Shown piece after piece: positions 1 through 8,770 of a stretch of DNA of 64,000 nucleotides. The notes under the pieces were generated by a model that was not told the origin of the DNA, did not search any database, and saw only the letters and a program-made list of their open reading frames with translations. This stretch comes from Tissierellales bacterium (GTDB lineage: Bacteria > Bacillota > Clostridia > Tissierellales > Sedimentibacteraceae), in assembly GCA_018433765.1 (NCBI GenBank), contig JAHDQO010000001.1, forward strand, positions 62,001 to 126,000, written 5' to 3'. Position 1 is the first letter of the stretch. Every line of letters begins with the position of its first letter. Made by a program: the position numbers and the translations under genes.

Positions 1-1
1 A

Positions 2-229
2 TTAGCGAGGTTATTCCTAGATTTCTATGGAGATTTAACCAAATTAGAGTTACAGATGCTTGTGCCAATACTACAATTAAGGTTTTTGCCAAGAGCACAA
101 TATATTGAAGAACTAGGGAAATCTGATATAAAAAAAATTGATAATGAAATAGCATGGTCTATTAATGCATTTTATGCTATTGAAAATCAAATGACTGAAA
201 TAATTGATCTAATTTATAATTTTTTATAA
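2..229 (+). CDS. C-terminal end of a probable APH-family small-molecule kinase (partial)
   Basis: The frame is open from the left edge of the window to a TAA at 227-229 and gives about 75 residues, so only the C-terminus is visible. The helical stretch LTKLELQMLVPILQLRFL resembles the C-terminal helices of aminoglycoside-phosphotransferase or homoserine-kinase-like proteins, in which a 'LT..E...LP.l...R' pattern is common. No catalytic residue lies inside the visible part, so the family call is an inference. The stop is 12 bases before the next gene, which suggests one transcript. A second APH-like kinase follows at 2206-3135. Any helical C-terminal domain could look similar; certainty is low. 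Confidence 0.4.
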   Translation, partial: LARLFLDFYGDLTKLELQMLVPILQLRFLPRAQYIEELGKSDIKKIDNEIAWSINAFYAIENQMTEIIDLIYNFL

Positions 230-241
230 ATATTAGGAGGT

Positions 242-1426
242 ATGGATATTATTTTTAAATATCCATTAAAAGGTATGCTGGAAATAGAAAATAGATATAT
301 TTTAGATGCTATTAATCGGTTTTCGGGAATTGAAGAAAACCATATAGCAGTAATAGAATTTGAAAAAATGAATTGGGAAAATGTTTTTTCACAAGCAATA
401 AAGCATAGAATATTGCCAATTGTTTATTGTGATATGTTAAAAAATAATTATTTAAAATATATAAATAATAATTGGTATAAAGCTTTGCTTACTATTTACA
501 ATAATTCCATTAACTTAAATAAGCTATTGCTTTGTCAGGCTATTGACTTAAGTAAACAAATATTGAAGAAAAATATTTCTGCTTGCATAATAAAAGGACC
601 AGTGTTGTCAGTTTATCTGTATGAAGGTGAAGGAGTTAGACCATATAGTGATTTAGACATATTAGTTATGAAAAATTTTTTGAATGATATGAAAAGTATT
701 ATTAAAGAACAAAAATATGTACAGGGAAAATATGACAAAAAAGAAAATAAAATAATCGAAGCAACTCGTAGTGAAATTATTCAAAGAGAAATGTTTACTC
801 ATGAAAGTGTTGAATTTCATAAGATTCTTTATTTACCATTTCCGTATGATTCAGTTATTGATTTAAATCATGGAGTATCCTGGAAAGGAAATAAATTTAA
901 TCAAGTACCAGAAGGATTGACTGCAGAAATTCTATTACATGATAGAAAAGAATACAATTATGATAAAAATAACATTATTGGACTTTGTCCAGAAAATATG
1001 TTTATTCATTTATGTTTACATTTATATAGTGAATCTGTACTATTTTGTTGGCAATATAGTTGGTATAAGAATTTTAGTGATATTGAACTAATTAAATATA
1101 TTGATATTGCATTGATTTTACAAAAGAATCTTGATTGGTCACGTATAAACGAAATGGTAGAAGAATATAAAATTCAGATACCTATTAACTATGCTGTTAG
1201 TTTAACTTGTATGATATTCCCACAATTAAAGCAAAATATTAATTTGGAAACATACTTAAAACCACTTAATGAATTAGATTTTTATTTTGACAGAGAAGGG
1301 TTAATGCATAAATGGAATTATTCTTTTCTCGAGAGAATTTTTAATCAAAATTTGAGATTAAAAGATGTAAGGGAGCATACTAATCCAGAAACAATGTTTG
1401 AAAACTTTAGAGGATATAATGGATAA
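242..1426 (+). CDS. Nucleotidyltransferase-family protein (PF14907-like)
   Basis: The protein has up to 394 residues. Residues 117-141 read IKGPVLSVYLYEG...RPYSDLDILV. The 'IKG..L', 'RP.sDlDiLV' pattern, with likely metal-binding D137 and D139, is typical of the uncharacterised nucleotidyltransferase family PF14907 (the fold of DNA polymerase beta). Members transfer a nucleotide in principle, but their substrates are unknown; some occur in peptide natural-product clusters. The start is odd: AGGAGG ends at 240, only one base before the ATG at 242, which is too close for normal initiation. An in-frame ATT at 248 sits at ideal spacing, and the next ATG is at 275. The gene overlaps the following HAD gene by 8 bases, so coupled translation is likely. 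Confidence 0.6.
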   Translation: MDIIFKYPLKGMLEIENRYILDAINRFSGIEENHIAVIEFEKMNWENVFSQAIKHRILPIVYCDMLKNNYLKYINNNWYKALLTIYNNSINLNKLLLCQAIDLSKQILKKNISACIIKGPVLSVYLYEGEGVRPYSDLDILVMKNFLNDMKSIIKEQKYVQGKYDKKENKIIEATRSEIIQREMFTHESVEFHKILYLPFPYDSVIDLNHGVSWKGNKFNQVPEGLTAEILLHDRKEYNYDKNNIIGLCPENMFIHLCLHLYSESVLFCWQYSWYKNFSDIELIKYIDIALILQKNLDWSRINEMVEEYKIQIPINYAVSLTCMIFPQLKQNINLETYLKPLNELDFYFDREGLMHKWNYSFLERIFNQNLRLKDVREHTNPETMFENFRGYNG

Positions 1427-2216
1427 TAAGTTATTTGAAATAGTTTTTACAAATGATATGGCGGTATTTGATTTAGATGGGACAATTCTAGATAAAAAGG
1501 GATTATTAGATAATAATTTTGAAAATTTACTAAAGATTATTAATCTAAAGAAAATTATTGCTACGGGAAGAATTAAGGAGTCACTTATTGAAATCACTGA
1601 CTACAATAAATTAAAAGAGCTATTTGATGAAAAAGTTATATGTTACAATGGTAATGGTATTTTTAATACACAAAATAATGTTCTTTATCCTCTGAATACA
1701 ATAAATAATAATGTTTGGGAGGAAATAAAGTTTGTACAAAATAAGGATAGTTTATTAGTAATTGATTGTGGAGGAAACTTATATGCTAGTAATAGAAAGG
1801 CTGCAATATTATGCAGCCTATATTATGGGATTTCAAGTAAAAAAATCAAAATTGTAGATTTTAAAAATTTTATACCATATAATATTATGTTTATCTTAAT
1901 TGGTACAAAGGAAGAAACTCAAATTTCACTAATAAAAAAAAATAATGAAGTAAACTGTTCTAAAAAAGGTGAAGATATATATATATTTATACCTAATAAT
2001 ACTAATAAAATAAATGGTTTATATTATTTGGTACAATATTATAATATTCTATTGAAAAAAACAATTGCATTTGGAAATGATAATAATGATATAGAAATAT
2101 TATCAAAATGTAATATAGGTATTGCAATGAAAGATAGTTTCAAAGAAGTCTTAAAAGTTGCAGACTTTATTGCTTATAGTGATTCTTTAGAAGGGATAAA
2201 GATATATGATAGATGA
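1419..2216 (+). CDS. HAD-superfamily hydrolase, Cof type
   Basis: This is a 265-residue cytoplasmic phosphatase-like protein. Motif I is FDLDGT with nucleophile D18 and acid D20, motif II is ATGR, motif III is probably K in NKINGLYYL, and motif IV is GNDNNDIEIL, followed by a 'GIAMKDS...V...AD' end. These are the marks of HAD type IIB (Cof/YbiV) sugar-phosphate or cofactor phosphatases. A longer frame begins with TTG at 1398, but ATG 1419 has AGAGGA (1409-1414) at good spacing and gives an 8-base overlap with the upstream gene, so 1419 is preferred. It overlaps the next kinase gene by 11 bases. The substrate is unknown. Confidence 0.75.
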   Translation: MDNKLFEIVFTNDMAVFDLDGTILDKKGLLDNNFENLLKIINLKKIIATGRIKESLIEITDYNKLKELFDEKVICYNGNGIFNTQNNVLYPLNTINNNVWEEIKFVQNKDSLLVIDCGGNLYASNRKAAILCSLYYGISSKKIKIVDFKNFIPYNIMFILIGTKEETQISLIKKNNEVNCSKKGEDIYIFIPNNTNKINGLYYLVQYYNILLKKTIAFGNDNNDIEILSKCNIGIAMKDSFKEVLKVADFIAYSDSLEGIKIYDR

Positions 2217-3135
2217 AAGTAAAATAAAACAATTTCTTAGAACTAAATATATTAAATGTTTGAATGAAGATTCGGGAGGAAGTGTTTACAAATATTTTAG
2301 AAATGGCACTCCTTATTTATTTAAGATTTATAATGAATATTTTAATTATATGAGAGAGGTTACTACAAAACAGATTTTAATTAGGAAAGGTTTTCCAACT
2401 CCAGCTATTATAGATTTTGGAAAATATAATGACAATTACTTTATTATTCAGGATTGGTGGCATGGTACTATGCTATTAGAATTATATAATAGTTTAAGTA
2501 ATTGTATTAAAAAATCGATTATGAATGAAGTTGGAGAAGTACTTGGAAGATTGAATACTTCTGTACAAGAATGCGAATTGGAAAAAACCAATTTATGGAA
2601 ATACATTGATGGAAATATTATTAAATACCAAAATTACTCATGGAAAAACATATATTTGTTTCAAATACCTAAATGGATAAATAAAATCAATTTTAGAGCA
2701 ACTGATCCAAAGGCAAAGATCTTAGATTCATTAAATATAGTAAAGACAAAACTTGAGAATTTAGATGATAATTTACCAATTGCAATTTTGCATAGAGATT
2801 ATGGTTTTAGAAATATTATGATTAAAAACAATCATGTTCTAGGTGTAATTGATTTTGAGTATGCGACTATAGGTGATCCGGTATTTGATTTATCTAAATT
2901 GTTATTCAATGATTTGAATTATGAAAGAGATATAGAGCTAAGTAATATTTTTATTAATTCTTGGAAAAGTAAAGTTAAGAAATTTGACATAAATCGACTT
3001 AAACTCTATATGGCCATACAGGGTGGAGGGGCAATCCAATGGGTTGATAAGCAATCGCCTAAAATACAAAATCTTAATCAAAATTACAGAGAAAAGGGAA
3101 TGAAAATTTTACTGAAAATGGCTAAAGAATTATAA
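2206..3135 (+). CDS. APH-family (phosphotransferase) small-molecule kinase
   Basis: This 309-residue protein has the aminoglycoside phosphotransferase/choline kinase fold. The catalytic loop HRDYGFRN (H196, D198, N203) and the metal-binding DFE at D216, followed by GDPVFDLSKLLF, are intact. The N-terminal lobe carries a probable ATP-contacting K in YLFKIYNEY. Such kinases phosphorylate a hydroxyl on a small molecule; the family is far broader than antibiotic resistance and the substrate cannot be read here. The start ATG at 2206 has AAGGGA upstream at about 8 bases and overlaps the HAD gene, so a kinase and a phosphatase are translationally coupled, which suggests phosphorylated intermediates in one pathway. 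Confidence 0.75.
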   Translation: MIDESKIKQFLRTKYIKCLNEDSGGSVYKYFRNGTPYLFKIYNEYFNYMREVTTKQILIRKGFPTPAIIDFGKYNDNYFIIQDWWHGTMLLELYNSLSNCIKKSIMNEVGEVLGRLNTSVQECELEKTNLWKYIDGNIIKYQNYSWKNIYLFQIPKWINKINFRATDPKAKILDSLNIVKTKLENLDDNLPIAILHRDYGFRNIMIKNNHVLGVIDFEYATIGDPVFDLSKLLFNDLNYERDIELSNIFINSWKSKVKKFDINRLKLYMAIQGGGAIQWVDKQSPKIQNLNQNYREKGMKILLKMAKEL

Positions 3136-3147
3136 GAAGGTGAAGTC

Positions 3148-3912
3148 ATGGATAAAATTACTGTTGATACCCATGTCCATTCTATTACAAGTATTCATGC
3201 ATATAGCACAATTCAGGAATGTGTAAATGCTGCTAAAAAGAAGGGACTTTCAGCTATAGCTATTACAGATCACTTTGGACCACAATTTTGTTGTAAACAT
3301 TTATGGGAATCGTATAGTAGCATTTCAGGACAAAAAGAAATTCCAAACTATATTGATGGAATTAGAGTAATTAATGGTATAGAAATTGATATAGTTGATA
3401 AGGATGGACATTTGGCTTACTATAATGAGACATTTCCATATGCTTATAAAAAAGACAAGACTATTTTAGAAAGAATTTTGGAAAATAAAGAACTTGTCAT
3501 TGCAAGTAGACATGAGTTTGATGAAGAATTTAGCATGGAAGAAAATACAAAAATGTATATCGAAATTCTTAAGAATCCACAAGTAGATATTTTAGGACAT
3601 TGTGATAGAGTACGTAACTTATTTAACATTGATAATGTTCTAGAAACTGCATATAAATATAAAAAGATAATAGAGATTAATGAGATGTCTTTGAATAAAA
3701 GTAAAAAGCAGTATGAATATTGCAAGAAAATTGCTCGACTATGTGCTCAACTAGGATGTTTTATTTCATTGGGTAGTGATTCGCATAATGCATTTCAAAT
3801 AGGAAATTTCATTAGAAGTTATAAATTGTTAAATGAAATAGATTTTCCCGTTAATTTAATTGCTAATTTAAATTTAGAAAGATTTTATAATATAGCTAAT
3901 TTTAAAATATAA
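3148..3912 (+). CDS. PHP-domain metal-dependent phosphoesterase
   Basis: This 254-residue protein begins with the PHP signature: DTHVHS (D7, H9, H11), then AITDHFGP, IEIDIVD, ASRHEFDE, GHCDR, and near the C-terminus SDSHNAFQIG. These residues bind two or three metal ions in the YcdX / histidinol-phosphatase (HisK) type of PHP enzymes, which hydrolyse phosphomonoesters. No histidine-biosynthesis genes are nearby, so histidinol phosphate is unlikely to be the substrate. AGAAGGTGA precedes the ATG, and the gene follows the kinase by 12 bases, so it is part of the same operon. It is the second phosphatase in this set. Confidence 0.75.
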   Translation: MDKITVDTHVHSITSIHAYSTIQECVNAAKKKGLSAIAITDHFGPQFCCKHLWESYSSISGQKEIPNYIDGIRVINGIEIDIVDKDGHLAYYNETFPYAYKKDKTILERILENKELVIASRHEFDEEFSMEENTKMYIEILKNPQVDILGHCDRVRNLFNIDNVLETAYKYKKIIEINEMSLNKSKKQYEYCKKIARLCAQLGCFISLGSDSHNAFQIGNFIRSYKLLNEIDFPVNLIANLNLERFYNIANFKI

Positions 3913-4130
3913 TAATTTAATTAAATCATAATAGTCAATAAGTATTTTAGAATAAATAGTAGTAAAATATTTTATATCTTATCTAACTTTATTTAAAATA
4001 ATATAATAAAGTACTAGAATATGTACTGTTAATATTAATTAGTTAATAAAAATGAAATAATTAACAATTTATTAGTTTTATGTAGTTAATTTGTAATTTT
4101 AATATAAAATTTATTGAAAGGAAATATTTT
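3913..4130 (+). other. AT-rich gap before the ligase gene
   Basis: These 218 bases are almost entirely A and T. I see no coding frame, no strong hairpin followed by T's, and no clear -35/-10 pair. A weak ribosome site (GAAAGGAA) precedes the ATG at 4131. The gap breaks the otherwise overlapping gene set, so the ligase may have its own promoter. Confidence 0.4.
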
Positions 4131-5255
4131 ATGATATTATTATATATTAAGTTAGACAAGCCTTTATGTAAAGAGGTAGAAAGAAAAATAGGCTTTATAT
4201 CACAATATATTATTAATTATACAATAAATAAAGAACAATTAATTTTAAACTTAGAAGAATGTTGTAATAAAGATAAGATTTATGATGAAATTTCAAAATT
4301 AGTTAAGAGTGATACTAATGACAATTCTGAGATAATTTATACTAAAATTTATGATGTGAAATACGTTACTGACAATAATATATTGCAGTCAGGAATTGTG
4401 AAAAAATATGACAAGGGAATGATTTATTTAAATGAAATTGGTTTATTACTTTATAATTTTTTTGATAATTGTTTTAAAGAACTAATATACGATTATAACC
4501 TTAAAATTAGAAAATACCCAACATTATTACCAATAACCACATATAAGGACACAAATTATCTGAGAAGTTCACCACAATATGCAATTCTATGTAAAAGCGT
4601 AATAGAAGATATGGAAAATTATAAAGATAATACTAATATCGAGCATTACAAATTGGCGCCTGCTTTATATGCGTTATCACCATCTGCATGCTTCCATTTA
4701 TATGAAGAACTTAGAAATAAAGAACTTAAGAAAAATACTGTGTTTACATTTCGTCAAAATGTTTTTCGCAATGAAGGTCGATTTAATTGGAACGAAATAA
4801 CACGAATGCGTGATTATAATGTACGTGAAATAGTATTTATAGGTGATTATGAATTTGTAAATTCTGTACGAGAAAATATTCTACATAGGACAAAAAATTT
4901 AGTAGAAAATCTTGGATTGAATTACCAAATTTGTGTAGCATCTGATCCATTTACAATTCCTAAGATGTTGAAATATAAAAAAATACAAATAGCTAATAAA
5001 CTAAAGTATGAAATAAGATTAAATGTAAGTGAGAATGAAAGGGTTGCTTGTGGATCGTTTAATTTGCATGGTTATAATTTTTCTAAATCTTTCAATTTTT
5101 CAGTAGCAGGACAAGATACAGTATCTGGATGTATAGGTTTCGGAATAGAAAGGTGGATAATATGTTTTTTAAAGCAATATGGATGTAATAAAAACAAATG
5201 GCCTAAAAGAGTTAAAGAATATATTTATCCTAAAACTAAAAATATTAATAATTAA
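4131..5255 (+). CDS. Class II aminoacyl-tRNA-synthetase-like amino acid:carrier-protein ligase
   Basis: This 374-residue protein carries a class II synthetase catalytic core without a tRNA-binding domain. Motif 2 is VFRNEGRF (R213), and motif 3 is SGCIGFGIERW (R341). Between them are VREIVFIG and ASDPF, the patterns of amino acid:[carrier protein] ligases, which are related to the atypical zinc-dependent seryl-tRNA synthetases. The three zinc ligands of that group appear conserved: C187 (SPSACFHLY), E215 (RNEG) and C334 (SGC). The known enzymes activate small amino acids with ATP and load them on the phosphopantetheine of a carrier protein. No carrier-protein gene is visible here. Part of the AT-rich island with two phosphatases, kinases and a nucleotidyltransferase. 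Confidence 0.75.
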   Translation: MILLYIKLDKPLCKEVERKIGFISQYIINYTINKEQLILNLEECCNKDKIYDEISKLVKSDTNDNSEIIYTKIYDVKYVTDNNILQSGIVKKYDKGMIYLNEIGLLLYNFFDNCFKELIYDYNLKIRKYPTLLPITTYKDTNYLRSSPQYAILCKSVIEDMENYKDNTNIEHYKLAPALYALSPSACFHLYEELRNKELKKNTVFTFRQNVFRNEGRFNWNEITRMRDYNVREIVFIGDYEFVNSVRENILHRTKNLVENLGLNYQICVASDPFTIPKMLKYKKIQIANKLKYEIRLNVSENERVACGSFNLHGYNFSKSFNFSVAGQDTVSGCIGFGIERWIICFLKQYGCNKNKWPKRVKEYIYPKTKNINN

Positions 5256-5489
5256 CTGTATGTTTATTTCTACCTTAATGATGTATATTATTCTATATTT
5301 TATATTAGAGCTAGTAAGAAATAATTATCATGAAGTAGTTATTAATTTATTTAATAAGAGTACTAATGCTAAAAATTGTAATGTATAATTAACCTTGAGA
5401 TTAATTAGTACATAATGTAAAATATACATAATTAAACTATTAATGAACAATTACTTTTACCTATAGATAATATAAAGGAGTTGAGCAGT

Positions 5490-6866
5490 ATGGAAATTAA
5501 TAACATTTCTTCATATTTAAAATGTATGAAGGAATACACTGAACTTAGAGTTCAAGAAAATAACAACATGAGGATAACACTAGTTAACGGTAATGTTGTT
5601 AGTAATCAAAAGTTTTCAAAAGGCGGAGTAAGTGCAAGAGTAAATATGGGAGGTTATTGGGGTTTTTCTTCAAATCCTGAGGTAAAAGATGAAACTATAA
5701 AATTAGTAATTGATGAAGCCAATCAAAATGCTAAATATCTATTTGACATTAATGAAGAAATACCTTTTAATTTAGATAAGGAGAAAATATCAGAGCATAA
5801 AGATTTTAAAACTAAAAAAGAAAGATGGTCTCAAAATCAAATAATGAATTTCTTAAAAGAGATTGATACATATATATTAAATAAATATCCTAATGTAAGT
5901 AGGAGAATTAATTTAAATAGTATAGATGTTGAGAAAACGTTATTAACATCTAATGGAACAGAAAGTTATCTGTATTGGCCTGGGACATGGCTGATCATTG
6001 AATTAACAGTAAAAAAGGAAAACGTTCCTTATGTACTCTATCAATCTAACGGAGGTCTAGGTAACTTTGAAGATAATTTTGATAAACCAGAAAATCTTTA
6101 TTCTAAAATTGATGAATTATACAAAAAAGTTATAAATAAAAGCGAAGGAGTTTATGCTCAAGCAGGAGAAAAAGAATGTATTTTAGATGCAAACCTTGCA
6201 GGAATCTTGGCTCATGAAGCAATAGGTCATACTTTAGAAGGAGATTTAGTTATAAATGGATCAGTAGGAGGACCGAACTTAAACAAAAAAGTAGCAAGTG
6301 AACTGATCACTTTGATTGATTGTGCTAATACATATAGAGGAGAACCTTGTCCTGTTCCATTATATATTGATGATGAAGGAACTAAAGCAGAAGATGCAGT
6401 GCTTATTGAAAATGGTGTATTGAAGAGTTTTATGAATAACAAAGAAACTGCTAACGTATTAAAGATGGAGTCTACTGGAAATGCAAGAGCATTTGAATAT
6501 AGTGATGAGCCACTTGTTCGTATGAGAAATACTATAATTGTACCTGGAAAAGATAAATTTGAGGATATGATTGCTTCTATAGATGATGGTTACTATTTTG
6601 TAAAATCTGGTAATGGACAAGCCGATTTAACTGGTGAATTTATGTTTGCTATTGTAGAAGGATACGAAATTAAAAATGGTAAAATAGGTAAAGCAATAAA
6701 AGATACAACAATTTCTGGAGTTGCTTTTGATGTACTTAAATCAGTAACTATGATTTCAGATGACATGAAATGGAATTCAAGTGGTATGTGCGGAAAGAAA
6801 CAGAGCATTAATGTTAGTATGGGTGGACCTGCTATTAAATGTAAAATTAACGTAGGAGGTAGATAA
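5490..6866 (+). CDS. tldD: TldD-family metalloprotease, catalytic subunit
   Basis: This 458-residue protein has the TldD zinc motif HEAIGH at residues 242-247, the HExxxH form typical of this family (U62 peptidases), followed by EGD. TldD works as a heterodimer with TldE/PmbA to degrade or trim small unfolded peptides; in enterobacteria the pair matures microcin B17 and degrades CcdA antitoxin. The TTG at 5481 directly abuts AAAGGAG, whereas ATG 5490 lies 9 bases from it, so 5490 is taken as the start. The partner gene begins two bases after the stop codon. The cytoplasmic substrate in this organism is unknown. Confidence 0.88.
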   Translation: MEINNISSYLKCMKEYTELRVQENNNMRITLVNGNVVSNQKFSKGGVSARVNMGGYWGFSSNPEVKDETIKLVIDEANQNAKYLFDINEEIPFNLDKEKISEHKDFKTKKERWSQNQIMNFLKEIDTYILNKYPNVSRRINLNSIDVEKTLLTSNGTESYLYWPGTWLIIELTVKKENVPYVLYQSNGGLGNFEDNFDKPENLYSKIDELYKKVINKSEGVYAQAGEKECILDANLAGILAHEAIGHTLEGDLVINGSVGGPNLNKKVASELITLIDCANTYRGEPCPVPLYIDDEGTKAEDAVLIENGVLKSFMNNKETANVLKMESTGNARAFEYSDEPLVRMRNTIIVPGKDKFEDMIASIDDGYYFVKSGNGQADLTGEFMFAIVEGYEIKNGKIGKAIKDTTISGVAFDVLKSVTMISDDMKWNSSGMCGKKQSINVSMGGPAIKCKINVGGR

Positions 6867-6867
6867 A

Positions 6868-8160
6868 ATGATTCAGAATGAAATCCTTGAATATACAAGA
6901 AAAGTCTTTGAAAAAGAAGGAGCAGATAAGTATCAATGCTCTATAGTAAGAACAAAAAAGCAAGAGTTAACAGTTGATATGGGTATGATGAGAATGCTCC
7001 GAACTACTCTTGATGACAGCTTAAGATTATTGATGATAAAAGAAAATAGGAAGGCACAAATTATTATAAATAAAACAGATAAAAAGTCGATTGATGATGC
7101 AGTGATGACTTTAAATGAACTGCTTCAAACTGCTGAAGTTGATAAAGCATATGATATTTCACCTAAACAAGAGGCTAAAACGTTTAAATTAGGTAAGGAA
7201 GAGGCAGATATAAAAGAATTATGTGATTTTGTTAAGGAATTTACAACTAATTTAAAAGAAAAATATCCTCTAATTAAGTATCAATTTAATTTTTCTTTTG
7301 ATTATAAACAAGAGTTATTCGTTAACAGTAATGGAGTCGAATTTATTGAAAAGAATGGAGCATATAACTTTGACATATTATTTATGGCTAATGATGGTGT
7401 AAAAACCACATCTTTTAATGGTACCGAAGGATCAATGAGAGAACTAAAGGGAAAATTATTAGATTTTGCACTAGTTGAAGATGGATTAAAGCAGTCAATT
7501 AAAGAACTTAATGCAAAGGCATTTGAAGGAAAATTTGTAGGTGATGTGCTTATAATACCAGAATGCTTTGATGATTTGTTAACACAATTAGCACAAGTTA
7601 GCTTAGAAGATAATTCGTTAATATCAAATACTAGTGTTTTTAGAGATAAAATTGGTGAAGAAGTATTTTCACCATTGTTTACATGGTACACAAACCCTGT
7701 TTCAGAAGAAATATGTGATGGAAGTGCAATAACAATAGATGGCTTTGAAACTAAAAATATGTCAATAGTAGAAAATGGAATATTAAAGAATTACATGTTA
7801 ACACAATATGGTGCTAATAAAACTGGACTTAAACGCTCAGAAAGTTATGGAGGCTCATTTGAAGTTGAGGCTGGAGACAAGACCTATGAAGAAATGATAA
7901 AAGGAATCGACAAAGGTATTTTATTATGTAGATTTTCAGGTGGTAGAATATCACCTAGTGGAGATTTTTCCGGTATAGCTAAAAATAGTTTTTATATTGA
8001 AAATGGAAAAATTAAGTATCCTATAACTGAAACAATGATTTCAGCAAATTTTATAGATATGCTAAAAAATATTAAAACTATATCAAAAGAGAGAGTAAAT
8101 TTAGGCTATTCAATAATGCCTTGGGTATTAGCTACTGGAGCAACTATTTCTGGTAAATAA
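6868..8160 (+). CDS. tldE: TldE/PmbA-family protease partner subunit
   Basis: This 430-residue protein is the second half of the TldD/TldE pair. It shares the overall PmbA fold (VEAGDKTYEEMIKGIDKGIL, FSGGRISPSGDFSG near the C-terminus) but has no HExxxH motif, as expected for the non-catalytic subunit that lines the proteolytic chamber. AGGAGG lies inside the end of tldD, about 9 bases before the ATG, so the two are co-translated in equal amounts. A good terminator hairpin follows at 8232-8264, closing a two-gene operon. Confidence 0.85.
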   Translation: MIQNEILEYTRKVFEKEGADKYQCSIVRTKKQELTVDMGMMRMLRTTLDDSLRLLMIKENRKAQIIINKTDKKSIDDAVMTLNELLQTAEVDKAYDISPKQEAKTFKLGKEEADIKELCDFVKEFTTNLKEKYPLIKYQFNFSFDYKQELFVNSNGVEFIEKNGAYNFDILFMANDGVKTTSFNGTEGSMRELKGKLLDFALVEDGLKQSIKELNAKAFEGKFVGDVLIIPECFDDLLTQLAQVSLEDNSLISNTSVFRDKIGEEVFSPLFTWYTNPVSEEICDGSAITIDGFETKNMSIVENGILKNYMLTQYGANKTGLKRSESYGGSFEVEAGDKTYEEMIKGIDKGILLCRFSGGRISPSGDFSGIAKNSFYIENGKIKYPITETMISANFIDMLKNIKTISKERVNLGYSIMPWVLATGATISGK

Positions 8161-8231
8161 AGAAATAGTTAAAGTTGACGAATCTAGTATAATTAATAGA
8201 GTTTAAAATTAGATGATAGAATTTTGCTTGA

Positions 8232-8264
8232 GAGTGCTGTATAATATACAAATATACAGCACTC
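8232..8264 (+). terminator. Terminator after tldD-tldE
   Basis: Perfect 12-bp arms GAGTGCTGTATA (8232-8243) and TATACAGCACTC (8253-8264) with a 9-base loop are followed by ATTTTCTT. The hairpin would lie inside a longer reading of the next gene, which argues against that longer start. Confidence 0.75.
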
Positions 8265-8293
8265 ATTTTCTTATAGTGAATAGGAGAGTCATA

Positions 8294-8734
8294 ATGAAAA
8301 AGATTAGCTTTAATAATTATCTTACTATTATAATAATAATGGTGATTATAGTTACTGTTGGTTATTTTTTAATAAAGGGTATACCTTTATTTGGTGTTCC
8401 CAAAATAGAAGATGTTTCTTATGTAGAAATTTCTGATAATAAATTAAATATTAATGCACGAAAATTTACAGAAATGAAGGACATAGAGAAAGCAGTAAAT
8501 TTAACAAATTTATTATTATACAAGTTGGGAACGCCAGAGGAAAAAGAACCTATAATTGAATTAGTATTTCATTTAAAAGACGGAAATTCTTTTGTTATCA
8601 GTGCAAATGAAAAAACTGTATACAGCAATGGAAAAGCATACAGCCTTAAAGGTGACAATGGAAAAGCTTTTATAAAAATTATAGAGGGAGCATTCTTCTT
8701 TAGTGAATTGGTTGAAAAAGAGAAAGGTAAATAA
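8294..8734 (+). CDS. Small membrane-anchored protein of unknown function
   Basis: The protein has 146 residues. Residues 9-30 form one hydrophobic segment (LTIIIIMVIIVTVGYFLIKGIP), preceded by MKK, so it is probably a type II membrane protein with a soluble domain of about 110 residues outside. That domain contains alternating strands (VYSNGKAYSLKGDNGKAF) but no motif I recognise. An in-frame start at 8213 exists, but it would translate the terminator hairpin of the previous operon and has no ribosome site; ATG 8294 has TAGGAG seven bases upstream. The gene stands alone between two terminators. Confidence 0.6.
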   Translation: MKKISFNNYLTIIIIMVIIVTVGYFLIKGIPLFGVPKIEDVSYVEISDNKLNINARKFTEMKDIEKAVNLTNLLLYKLGTPEEKEPIIELVFHLKDGNSFVISANEKTVYSNGKAYSLKGDNGKAFIKIIEGAFFFSELVEKEKGK

Positions 8735-8744
8735 ATATTTAAAA

Positions 8745-8770
8745 AAGGTGATTAGTTAACTAATCACCTT
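8745..8770. terminator. Bidirectional terminator between convergent genes
   Basis: Perfect palindrome: AAGGTGATTAG, loop TTAA, CTAATCACCTT. It is preceded by A's and followed by AATTTT, so it can end transcripts from both sides. The TAA stop of the minus-strand MutS-like gene (8769-8771) overlaps its right edge. Confidence 0.8.

Noticed and set aside
2206-3135. Aminoglycoside resistance kinase
   Set aside because: The APH fold is shared by many metabolic kinases; the surrounding phosphatases and ligase suggest a biosynthetic role, and nothing specific to drug binding is seen.
5179-5388. Open frame of 69 codons overlapping the end of the ligase gene
   Set aside because: Its first third is the ligase gene read in another frame, it has no ribosome site, and the rest is AT-rich sequence without recognisable features; it does not resemble a carrier protein.
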